A stretch of 30,717 bases of DNA from Spirochaeta sp. (GTDB taxonomy: Bacteria; Spirochaetota; Spirochaetia; DSM-27196; SLAA01): the NCBI GenBank assembly GCA_020201015.1, contig JAIVHN010000011.1, positions 1 to 30,717 of the forward strand, in the 5' to 3' direction. Below the pieces are notes generated by a model that did no database searches, had not been told where the DNA came from, and worked only from the letters and a program-made list of their open reading frames with translations. Position 1 is the first letter of the stretch. Each line of letters starts with the position of its first letter. Below, one piece after another: positions 15,572 through 23,381 of this stretch. The translations under genes were made by a program, and so were the position numbers.

Positions 15572-16942
15572 GTGGCAAAACTTTGGGACAAAAACTATGA
15601 CCTCGATGCCCTCATTGAGAGGTTCACGGTCGGCACTGACTATATTCTTGACCTTAAACTATTGCCAGCGGACTGCGTTGCAAGTGCTGCCCATGCCACA
15701 ATGCTTGCCTCGGCTGGCATTATCAGCGCTAAGGATAAAGAGCTGTTGCTTGCTGAGCTTGGTGCTTTGCTCAAGGATTTTGATGCTGGCGAGTTTGTCA
15801 TCCTTCCCGAGCACGAGGACGGCCATACTGCACTTGAGGAGCGTCTTATTGCGCGGCTTGGTGATGTAGGAAAAAAAATTCACACCGGCAGGTCGCGCAA
15901 TGACCAAGTGCTCACCGCTCAAAGGCTGTACTCGCGCGGGCTTCTGTGTGCGGTTGCTGAAGCCGTTTGCAGCCTTGTAGAGGTGCTGCTGGAGTACGGG
16001 CGCACACATGCACTTACGCCTATGCCGGGACGCACGCATATGCAGCCCGCAATGCCGAGTAGTGTAGGGCTCTGGGCGATGGCGTTTGCGGAGCAGTTGC
16101 TTGACACCTGTGAGCTGCTTGATACCGCGTATAGACTCAACGATCAGTCGCCGCTTGGAGCGGCAGCGAGTTACGGCGTGCCCCTTCCCTTAGATCGCGA
16201 ACTGACCGCTCGCTTGCTTGGATTCTCTAAGGTGCAAACCAACGTACTCTATGCCAACAACTCGCGGGGCGTTATGGAGTCTATTGTGCTTGACAGTTTT
16301 GAGCAGTTAGGGCTTTGCCTCGGAAAGCTGGCCTCCGACTGCATTACCTTTTCGTTGCCGGAGTTTGGATATTTCTCTATACCTGACCGCCTCTGCTCGG
16401 GGTCCAGCATTATGCCGCAGAAGAAAAATCCGGACGGGCTCGAGCTGGTGCGGGCGAAGACCGCCGCGCTCTCCGGCCAAGCCCAAAGTGTGAAAAATGT
16501 CATTCGTAACTTGCCGTCCGGATACAACCGCGACTTCCAGGAAACGAAAGCACCGCTTATTCACGGTGGACGTACTATTCTTGACTGTTTATCTGTGACT
16601 CAACTGACTATGGAAGAACTTAAAATAAACAAAGACGCCTTGGTAGCTGGCTTCGGACCCGACATATACGCCACCGACAAAGCAATAGAACTTGTGCAGG
16701 GTGGAATGAGTTTTCGCGACGCGTATCGAAAGGTTGCTGCTGAAATTGATCAGATGGAAGACCGTAGCCCCGCCGAGTCGCTGTTATCACGTCGGCATCT
16801 TGGTACACCTAACAATCTTGATGTTGACGGTTCGGCCGTCCGCTTGTCTGCTTACCGGAGCACCATTGCCGCTCGAGTTGCAGTGTTACATTCACTTGGC
16901 CCTAATTTATTGGGCCATGAGGTTGCGATATTTCGCTCTTAG
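15572..16942 (+). CDS. argH: Argininosuccinate lyase
   Basis: A 456-aa fumarase/aspartase-superfamily enzyme that splits argininosuccinate into arginine and fumarate. The family signature GSSIMPQKKNPD is present, as are HTGRSRNDQV and the GRTHMQPAMPSS loop with the catalytic His. The start GTG at 15572 is preceded by AAGGAG with 6-7 nt spacing and gives the usual N-terminus MAKLWDKNYD; the frame extends a further 48 bases upstream, but without support. It follows clpB on the same strand and is convergent with the ABC permease gene, their stop codons overlapping by 4 bases. No argG or other arg gene is in the window. Confidence 0.95.
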   Translation: MAKLWDKNYDLDALIERFTVGTDYILDLKLLPADCVASAAHATMLASAGIISAKDKELLLAELGALLKDFDAGEFVILPEHEDGHTALEERLIARLGDVGKKIHTGRSRNDQVLTAQRLYSRGLLCAVAEAVCSLVEVLLEYGRTHALTPMPGRTHMQPAMPSSVGLWAMAFAEQLLDTCELLDTAYRLNDQSPLGAAASYGVPLPLDRELTARLLGFSKVQTNVLYANNSRGVMESIVLDSFEQLGLCLGKLASDCITFSLPEFGYFSIPDRLCSGSSIMPQKKNPDGLELVRAKTAALSGQAQSVKNVIRNLPSGYNRDFQETKAPLIHGGRTILDCLSVTQLTMEELKINKDALVAGFGPDIYATDKAIELVQGGMSFRDAYRKVAAEIDQMEDRSPAESLLSRRHLGTPNNLDVDGSAVRLSAYRSTIAARVAVLHSLGPNLLGHEVAIFRS

Positions 16943-17820
16943 TCGTCGGACGGTGCGACGCGCCGCATTGCCGAGTACGCGATCATAGCCAGAACGGTGA
17001 GAATATATGGCAAGCCGAGCAAGATAGTACCAGGAATCTGAAGCACACCCTGGGCTGCAACCGATACACCCTCGGCTAAGGCAAAACATAAGGCTGCAAT
17101 TAATACGCCAAATGGGCGCTTATATCCAAGATAAATAGTGACCAGCGCTATCCAGCCTCGACCAGCGCTTACATTAGGTAAGTAGACGCCCAGGCGCAGC
17201 GCCAGTAGACTTCCTGCCAGTCCTGCTCCCATTCCTGAAATAAGGAGGGCCGCTCGCCGGTAGCGATCTGGGTTAAGGCCTACCGCCCGAAGTGTTTCAG
17301 GGTTCTTACCGGTGCTGCGAAGCCGCAGCCCAAACGGCGTGCGCTGCAACACCAAACCCGCAAGCAGCACCGCAGGTACTGTCAAGTAGACCCCAAAACT
17401 GTGCCCCAAAAATATCTGGTCAAGGAGCGGAAACCCGGTTTCTATCCCCACGAAGAAGCCGGGCATGCGGGGAACTCTGGGGAGTCGAAGCACTCCTTTG
17501 GTGCCGTACATCGCACTAGACAGAAAAGGAATAGAGCCGGCCGCAAGCAAGTTTATGGCGAGCCCTACAATGAAAATGTTTGCCCGCATGCGGATACCGA
17601 CAAAATAGAATAGATACGCAAGCACAGTTCCGGCAATCAGGCCCCCAAGCATTCCTGCTGCAATACTGCCCGTTAACGAGGCGCTAACAATTGCGGCAAA
17701 GGCACCTGCAAGCATCATCCCCTCAAGCGCGATGTTTAAGACTCCCGCAAGTTCCGCAAAAAGCCCACCCAGACCGGCAAGGAGCAAAGGAGCCATAACT
17801 TCAATTGCGTAGTAAATCAT
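16939..17820 (-). CDS. Nucleoside-type ABC importer, inner-membrane permease 2
   Basis: A 293-aa permease of the BPD_transp_2 (LivM/RbsC-like) family, with about eight to nine hydrophobic segments. GLGGLFAELAGVLNIALEGMML near the N-terminus is the typical YufQ/PnrE-type opening, and NPETLRAVGLNPDRYRRAAL is the cytoplasmic coupling loop that contacts the ATPase. It is the last gene of the four-gene operon; its ATG overlaps the stop of permease 1 (ATGA). With the lipoprotein partner it should import purine or other nucleosides. Confidence 0.88.
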   Translation of the reverse strand: MIYYAIEVMAPLLLAGLGGLFAELAGVLNIALEGMMLAGAFAAIVSASLTGSIAAGMLGGLIAGTVLAYLFYFVGIRMRANIFIVGLAINLLAAGSIPFLSSAMYGTKGVLRLPRVPRMPGFFVGIETGFPLLDQIFLGHSFGVYLTVPAVLLAGLVLQRTPFGLRLRSTGKNPETLRAVGLNPDRYRRAALLISGMGAGLAGSLLALRLGVYLPNVSAGRGWIALVTIYLGYKRPFGVLIAALCFALAEGVSVAAQGVLQIPGTILLGLPYILTVLAMIAYSAMRRVAPSDD

Positions 17821-18887
17821 GTTTGCCTCTTTCGCGAGAAAGGGCGGACGCGCCCGCTCATTCGAGCAGCTATGTCGCTATGTGGCAGCACCGTAGCGGT
17901 GACAAAAAGAAAAATAACTGCACGGATAATGGTGCCAAGCTCAAAAGTAAAGTCGGTGTGCAGCATAGCTATGTGCGCGCCCGACTCGAGATACGCAAAG
18001 GCAGCTGCAGCTGGAATCACACCAAGGGGATGTCGTTTGGCAATAAGGGCAACTGCAATTCCGTTCCAACCAAGTCCGGCAGTAAAACCTACAAGTGTTG
18101 CGTAGTGAGTTCCAAAGACAAATAGGCCGCCAGCTAAGCCGTGTAGGGCACCGGAAACGACCATAGGAACAATAATGTAGACTCCTGTGTGTATACCTCC
18201 GTACCGGGCGAACTGCCGGTTCAGCCCGCTGAGTCGCCATTCATACCCACGGACGGTGCGAAAGAGCGCGATATACGCCACCACCAGCAAGAGCAATGCA
18301 ATGATCAGGGTAGGGTTAAGCTGCGAGGGTGCAAGGAGGCGGGGCAGTCTAAAGGCCTCCGGTACGCGTTCGGTGGTCAAGAGGTTGCTGGCCTGGTCCT
18401 TTAAAGGCCCCACAATTAAGTAGTCGACAATAGGTATGCATGCCGAGGCAATGAGAAAAGACGTTATAAGCTCATCGGTGTCCCACAGATACCGAAACAC
18501 ACCTGACAGCCCCGCAATGACGGCACCGGTGAGTATTCCTACCGACAGCGCAATTGGCAGGCCCAGCATCACCGGCAAGGAAGCCAATGCCAGCCCTGTC
18601 ATGGTTGCTGTGAGTGCGGAAACATAGAGCTGGCCTTCACCTCCCAAGTTAAAAACTCCAGCGCGAAAAGCAATTGCCATCCCAAGTCCCGTAATAGCTA
18701 ACGTGGAAAAAATATTCAGCATATTGCCGAGATAATATCTATTGGAAAAAGGCCCAAGGAAGAAGGCTCGTAGGGCTGCTTGCGGCGTGCTGCTTACAAA
18801 GGTCAACAGCAGTACGGTAAGCGCGAGTGCCCCACCTATTGCAGCAATTGTCACCAGGACGCGACTTTCGGGTTGAGAGCGGCTCAT
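17817..18887 (-). CDS. Nucleoside-type ABC importer, inner-membrane permease 1
   Basis: A 356-aa BPD_transp_2 permease (YufP/PnrD type) with about nine membrane segments. GMAIAFRAGVFNLGGEGQLYVSA shows the NxGxEGQ motif typical of these nucleoside and basic-lipoprotein-linked transporters, and YEWRLSGLNRQFARYGGI is the ATPase-coupling loop. It pairs with the permease encoded just downstream to form the heterodimeric channel. The start at 18887 overlaps the stop of the ATPase gene by 4 bases. Confidence 0.88.
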   Translation of the reverse strand: MSRSQPESRVLVTIAAIGGALALTVLLLTFVSSTPQAALRAFFLGPFSNRYYLGNMLNIFSTLAITGLGMAIAFRAGVFNLGGEGQLYVSALTATMTGLALASLPVMLGLPIALSVGILTGAVIAGLSGVFRYLWDTDELITSFLIASACIPIVDYLIVGPLKDQASNLLTTERVPEAFRLPRLLAPSQLNPTLIIALLLLVVAYIALFRTVRGYEWRLSGLNRQFARYGGIHTGVYIIVPMVVSGALHGLAGGLFVFGTHYATLVGFTAGLGWNGIAVALIAKRHPLGVIPAAAAFAYLESGAHIAMLHTDFTFELGTIIRAVIFLFVTATVLPHSDIAARMSGRVRPFSRKRQT

Positions 18888-20545
18888 TGCCCGTACCCCT
18901 TGGCGCTGTCCTTGCTCTCAATCTCTCCCGGCGCTTGTGGCACACCCGCCTCACCCGGCGCACCCGACTGTGAGTGTTCCGGTTCTATTCCCAGCATCAG
19001 CTCACCAATAGTGTCTCGTACACGCTCATCTCCATGGAGTGTGCGGGCAAAGTTGCCCTTGTACATAACTACAATGCGGTCGCACAAACTGAGGATCTCG
19101 TCGATATCGGATGATATGAGAATTATTCCTACGCCGGTTTCGGATAACCGGAGAATTTCATCATGTATGCGCTCGGAACTGCGGAAATCAAGCCCCCAGC
19201 TGGGCTCGGAAAACACCACTACCGGACTATGCTGTGAGAGCTCGCGTGAGAGGATAACCTTTTGCATGTTGCCACCGGAGAGCGTGTGCATGGGATTTCC
19301 AAGTACTGCGGTAATTCCAAATTTCTGCTGTAACGCCGAAGAGAAGTGTGCACTCGCGCGTCGATTAAGGAGCCCAGCACGGCCAAATCGCTTGCGGTCA
19401 AGGAGTATCATGTTGTCTTCAACACTGGACGACAAACTGGCTCCACGCATGAGCCGATCGGTAGGAATGTACGCAAGTCCGAGCTTGCGGAAAGCCCGTG
19501 GCGTGTAGCGGGAGGGCCTGCTTCCTTGTATCCGCACCTCGCCGGAGTTTGGTTCGGTAGATCCGGAGAGAATATCCTCTATGTACTCTAAGCCGTTTTC
19601 ACGGATCCCTGTTACACCCAAAATTTCGCCGGGATACAGCTTCAAGTTCAGTCGTTCTAAAAGTGTGCGGCCGCGGCGCACCAGGCTTACCTCACGCAGT
19701 TCGAAAACCGGATCCGCCCGACTTTCCGGTATTTGAAAATTGGGTGGCGATGTTTGCGCCGTAGCGGTTTCCAGGTCTTGTTTCTCTACAGGTGAACGCC
19801 GACCTGCTGTGCCGGAATCAATTCGTAAGACCCCGAATCTTCTGTCTGAGCTGCTGTGCTGGTAGTCCTCACCAATCATGAGTGACGAGAGTTCATTTGG
19901 AGTTGTGTCGGCAGTTAGTAAACTCCCCACAACTCTACCATGACGCATCACGGTAATGCGGTCAGAGACCTCCATCACCTCGCGTAGTTTGTGAGTAATA
20001 AGTACCACTGCTCGGCCGTCGTCGCGCAGGCTACGCATCATTTCAAACACGAGGGCGGTTTCATGATCGCTGCAAGGAGCGGTAGGTTCATCAAGAATGA
20101 GGGTATCCGGGTTATGCAGCAATGCACCAAGTATAGCCGCAAGTTGAGCTTGTGCTGCCGAGAGACCCTCGGCGCGCATACGTGGTTCAACCGGGAATGC
20201 ATACCGTCCTGCAAGTGCGGAGAAATCTCTTACCGCGGCTTCTTGGTTAAGCAGGCCCCAGCGTGTGCGGGGCTCAATCCCTAAAAAGAGATTCTCCCAG
20301 ACTTGGTGGTGCGGAATGAATTGCGGGTGTTGTTGTACCAACCGACATACGTCTGTAGCCCGGGACCGCACCTCGCCGTCGTACGAAGAAAGCAGACCAG
20401 CCGCAATTTTCATCAAGGTAGACTTACCGGCTCCATTCTCACCGATGAGAGCGTGAATTTCGCCAGAACGCAGCTCTAAAGACACATCCCTTACCGCAAG
20501 TACATCATTTTCCGGATAGCGCTTGGTTATGTGTCTAAGATCCAT
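18884..20545 (-). CDS. Nucleoside-type ABC importer, double ATPase subunit
   Basis: A 553-aa sugar/nucleoside-type ATPase with two ABC domains (about 1-235 and 290-540). Domain 1 has a good Walker A, GENGAGKST (35-43), and Walker B, LILDEPTA, but a degraded signature, LSAAQ. Domain 2 has a degraded Walker A (GVTGIRENGLE, no Lys) and Walker B (VVFSEPSWGLD), but a good signature, LSGGNMQK. Only the composite site made of Walker A1 and signature 2 looks able to hydrolyse ATP, as is common in this family. A linker of about 40 polar residues (SSDRRFGVLR through PPNFQIPES) joins the domains. It starts 6 nt after the lipoprotein stop codon. Confidence 0.92.
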   Translation of the reverse strand: MDLRHITKRYPENDVLAVRDVSLELRSGEIHALIGENGAGKSTLMKIAAGLLSSYDGEVRSRATDVCRLVQQHPQFIPHHQVWENLFLGIEPRTRWGLLNQEAAVRDFSALAGRYAFPVEPRMRAEGLSAAQAQLAAILGALLHNPDTLILDEPTAPCSDHETALVFEMMRSLRDDGRAVVLITHKLREVMEVSDRITVMRHGRVVGSLLTADTTPNELSSLMIGEDYQHSSSDRRFGVLRIDSGTAGRRSPVEKQDLETATAQTSPPNFQIPESRADPVFELREVSLVRRGRTLLERLNLKLYPGEILGVTGIRENGLEYIEDILSGSTEPNSGEVRIQGSRPSRYTPRAFRKLGLAYIPTDRLMRGASLSSSVEDNMILLDRKRFGRAGLLNRRASAHFSSALQQKFGITAVLGNPMHTLSGGNMQKVILSRELSQHSPVVVFSEPSWGLDFRSSERIHDEILRLSETGVGIILISSDIDEILSLCDRIVVMYKGNFARTLHGDERVRDTIGELMLGIEPEHSQSGAPGEAGVPQAPGEIESKDSAKGYGQ

Positions 20546-20551
20546 AGGTAC

Positions 20552-21613
20552 TTAGTTGGCGCCTGGAATATCGAACTCCATAGGTTCATCCATGAGGCGC
20601 TGCATAAGCTGCTCATGCTGTGCACGAATGGTTTCGGGCACGTACTCGGTATAGTTAGGGTCCTCACTGTCGAAGGTCACATAGCCGTCGGCAACGCCTA
20701 ACACCTCGCCAACACCAAACTCAAGTGATCCGTTAATGGCTGCACGTGTACGTTCATATGCTGCTTGATCAAGCTTGACCAACGAACTCCCAATTACTAT
20801 GCCGGGGCCGTGGTGAAAACCGGATGAGTCGAACCATAACACATATGCGTCACGATCACGGGCGGTGGCAATGACCCCTTGGTTTCCACCTCCGGCAATA
20901 CTGAGAATCACGTCCACTCCACGATCAAGCATACTGTTGGCCAGATCGGCCGCCCGTCCAGCATCGAACCAATTTCCAAGCACACGGAAATCCAGCTCAA
21001 TCTCGGGGTCAACGACTTGAGCCCCTTCCAGGAATGCAGGGCGAATGACCTGGTTCATCATGGGGTATTCCTGGCCCGCAAGCAAGCCTATCCGGCGTGC
21101 CTCGCGGCTGGCTGGCATTCCGCCTGTAGTAACGAGGCCAGCGAAGTAGCCGTTTAAATAAGCTTGCTCACGCTGGTTGAACATAACCGTTCTCATACGT
21201 GGGTTTCCCTCCCAGTATCCGTCAAGTACCAAAAACCGCTGGTCTGGGAAACTCTGGGAGACTTCATTGGCAATTTCCGGCAGGGATGGGTTTGAACTAA
21301 CAATGAGGTCATAACTCTCGGTTGCGGCTAATGAGGTAATGCTACCGGACCACTCCGCCTGGTTAAACCCGCCCTCAACGACGCGCACTTCCGCGTTCTC
21401 AGATTCATCAACGGCCCGACGGACACCTTCCACCAACATCTCGTAGGTCGGGCTGCCTTCAACAACACCGGGGACAAAAACCGCAATGGAGTAGGGCCGT
21501 CCAGCCTCTTCCTCCTCGACCGGGGCGCAGCCTAGAAAAAGCACCGCTGGCACGACAAAGAGCGCAGCGCAAAGCAGAGATATTGCTAGGTGAGATACTC
21601 GCTGAGTTAACAT
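20552..21613 (-). CDS. Bmp/PnrA-family substrate-binding lipoprotein
   Basis: A 353-aa exported lipoprotein of the basic membrane protein family (Bmp, PF02608 type), the substrate receptor of the ABC importer encoded downstream. The N-terminus has a long signal peptide ending in VLFLGC (Cys29). The Phe at -3 and Leu at -2 are a looser lipobox than in most bacteria, as seen in spirochaetes. Mature-region motifs are IAVFVPGVVEGSPTYEML, LNGYFAGLV and VDVILSIAGGGNQGV. The Treponema pallidum homologue PnrA (TmpC) binds purine nucleosides, so nucleosides are the likely ligand, though this is not proven here. The start at ATG 21613 is preceded by AAGGAGG. It is the first gene of the operon. Confidence 0.92.
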   Translation of the reverse strand: MLTQRVSHLAISLLCAALFVVPAVLFLGCAPVEEEEAGRPYSIAVFVPGVVEGSPTYEMLVEGVRRAVDESENAEVRVVEGGFNQAEWSGSITSLAATESYDLIVSSNPSLPEIANEVSQSFPDQRFLVLDGYWEGNPRMRTVMFNQREQAYLNGYFAGLVTTGGMPASREARRIGLLAGQEYPMMNQVIRPAFLEGAQVVDPEIELDFRVLGNWFDAGRAADLANSMLDRGVDVILSIAGGGNQGVIATARDRDAYVLWFDSSGFHHGPGIVIGSSLVKLDQAAYERTRAAINGSLEFGVGEVLGVADGYVTFDSEDPNYTEYVPETIRAQHEQLMQRLMDEPMEFDIPGAN

Positions 21614-21638
21614 TCGGGCCTCCTTAATGATCTACTGC

Positions 21639-21668
21639 AGTGTACATGATAAGAGCAAAGGCTTTCAA
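21639..21668 (-). promoter_or_regulatory. Probable promoter of the nucleoside importer operon
   Basis: On the minus strand, TTGAAA (21668-21663), an 18-bp spacer and TACACT (21644-21639) precede the lipoprotein ATG by about 25 nt, leaving room for its AAGGAGG site. It is a moderate match to sigma70 promoters. Confidence 0.4.
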
Positions 21669-21760
21669 ACCTCTTTTCCACGATATTGACCGCAAGCAGT
21701 TGCTGTGGTATGAAAACTGCATGCGTAGAGTAGGGATGATAATGCGTTGCCGGTTACATC

Positions 21761-23167
21761 GTGAGTGAACCTAGAATTCTCGGAATCGATATTGGAACGT
21801 CGGCGATCAAAGCGGGCTCCATAACCCCAGACGGTAGCCTGGTGGCTTCGTCCGGAGAGCGAATCATTGGGTATCCCGCTCAGCTTCACAACTGGGATGC
21901 TCATGCTTGGTCACGAACACTTGCTCGACTTTTATCGCGTTTGCCTGAGCGGGATCAAATCACGGCCATAGTAGTAAGCGGCAATGGCCCAACCGTGGTT
22001 GCATTAGATAAAAAAGGCCAACCTTTAGACCCCAGTCTCTTGTGGCTTGATCCACGCGAGGAACGGCTCCCTGATACACAGAGCTACTTCCTTCCAAAAG
22101 CTGCATGGCTTTATAAACATAATCAAGAGCTTCGTCGGCGTGTTAAATTATTCATAGGCTGCCCGGAGTATCTTAGCTTTCAACTGACCGGCGAGGCTGT
22201 TACGACTACACCTGGAGATGAGTTTAGCGAATACATCTGGACACCGAAAGAGATTCGGACATATGGCTTCAACCAAGCGCTCTTCCCGCCCTTGGTGCGG
22301 CCGGGTGAGTCGGTTGGAAAGGTTAAACCCAAAGCTGCCGTTGAGTTTGGTCTACCGGAAGGCATTCCGGTGTTTGCCGGTGGGTCGGACTTCCTCATGA
22401 GTCTCATCGGCACCGCGACTCTCGTGCCGGGTCGTACATGCGACCGAGCCGGAACCTCAGAAGGTATTAACTACTGCTCGGCCGAAGAGGTACATGATAG
22501 TAGGTTGCGTTGTTTGCCGCATGCCGTAGATGGATACTACAATATTGCGGGTATTCTCAGTTCTACCGGACGGCTTTTCGAATGGTTTCGTGAGATATCG
22601 GGTCAAAGCAATAGACGTTACGACACCATGCTGGAAGAAATTCGCTCTATTGCCCACTCGAGCTCGTTTCCTTGGTTTTTCCCGTCTATAAAGCATGGTG
22701 CAGCATGGGAATTCAGTCGAGGAATGTTCGTTGAGCTGGGAGCAGAACATGGGACGGCCGAAATGGGGAGGGCGGTTGTTGAGTCTATTGGGTTTGCGGT
22801 TCGTGAATCTATGGAAATACTCGAAGAGAACAACTGCCTTATCAATACGGTTTGTGGCTGCGGAGGCCAGGCCAAAAACTCTATCTGGACACAGATGAAA
22901 GCGGATATGTGCGGCAAGGTGATAGAGGTTCCGGTAATTCAAGATGCAGAACTTGCTGGCTGCGCTGCAGTCGGATTTGTCGGCCTTGGGCACTATCGAT
23001 CCATGCAAGAGGCCGCTGAAAATATTGTAAAAATCAAAGCGAGATACGAGCCGGATAGTGCTGAGCATGATCGCTATACAGAGCGTTACGGCCGCTACCG
23101 TGAGGTGTACTCGCGTTTTCGAACTGCGGCCTCAGAGGTGCTGCCGGGTAGTTTCGGTAACGATTAA
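21761..23167 (+). CDS. FGGY-family carbohydrate kinase
   Basis: A 468-aa sugar kinase of the FGGY (xylulokinase/gluconate kinase-like) family, which phosphorylates a sugar or polyol with ATP in the cytoplasm. The N-terminal ATP site is ILGIDIGTSAIKAG (residues 6-19), the middle has VVSGNGPTVVALD and VFAGGSDFLMSLIGT, and the C-terminal half has the adenosine-site region VCGCGGQAKNSIW. The substrate cannot be read from the sequence. Being divergent from a nucleoside importer, it may phosphorylate a pentose released from nucleosides; this is inference. The start is GTG 21761 without a Shine-Dalgarno sequence; a GATAAT -10-like box at 21738-21743 leaves only a short leader. Confidence 0.88.
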   Translation: MSEPRILGIDIGTSAIKAGSITPDGSLVASSGERIIGYPAQLHNWDAHAWSRTLARLLSRLPERDQITAIVVSGNGPTVVALDKKGQPLDPSLLWLDPREERLPDTQSYFLPKAAWLYKHNQELRRRVKLFIGCPEYLSFQLTGEAVTTTPGDEFSEYIWTPKEIRTYGFNQALFPPLVRPGESVGKVKPKAAVEFGLPEGIPVFAGGSDFLMSLIGTATLVPGRTCDRAGTSEGINYCSAEEVHDSRLRCLPHAVDGYYNIAGILSSTGRLFEWFREISGQSNRRYDTMLEEIRSIAHSSSFPWFFPSIKHGAAWEFSRGMFVELGAEHGTAEMGRAVVESIGFAVRESMEILEENNCLINTVCGCGGQAKNSIWTQMKADMCGKVIEVPVIQDAELAGCAAVGFVGLGHYRSMQEAAENIVKIKARYEPDSAEHDRYTERYGRYREVYSRFRTAASEVLPGSFGND

Positions 23168-23189
23168 AGCATCTGCTGCAATATATTCG

Positions 23190-23218
23190 TTGTTTCAGTT
23201 ACCGGTGCGCTGTATATT
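23190..23218 (+). promoter_or_regulatory. Sigma70-type promoter in front of a small ORF
   Basis: TTGTTT (23190-23195), a 17-bp spacer and TATATT (23213-23218) stand 12 nt before the GTG of the small frame at 23231, in the gap between the FGGY kinase and glnE. No other gene could use it in this orientation. Confidence 0.4.
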
Positions 23219-23230
23219 TCTCAGGTAGAT

Positions 23231-23347
23231 GTGAGTGAACATGGTTTACTGGTGTACGATTTCCCCGAGGTGAGGGCACGTATAGATGCCAGTCGCACCA
23301 GTCGAGAGAACATAGACGGTGGAACCGACTCGGACCGTGAGGTTTAG
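23231..23347 (+). CDS. Possible 38-aa small protein, unknown function
   Basis: A GTG-started frame of 38 codons ending in TAG, in the 214-base gap between two convergent genes. The peptide begins VSEHGLLVYDFPEVRARIDA and ends in a charged tail, SDREV; it is acidic and hydrophilic. Evidence for it is a well-placed promoter 12 nt upstream, a pattern seen before other genes in this window, and a bacterial-looking composition. Evidence against it is its short length, the weak ribosome site (AGGT) and the absence of any recognised family. Confidence 0.3.
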   Translation: MSEHGLLVYDFPEVRARIDASRTSRENIDGGTDSDREV

Positions 23348-23381
23348 CGAAGTCCAAACATAGCCGGGCAGCATTTGCATT

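Noticed and set aside
18780..19508. Open frame of 242 codons antisense to the ABC ATPase gene
   Set aside because: Ser/Arg/Cys-rich shadow of the ATPase frame with no recognisable domain.
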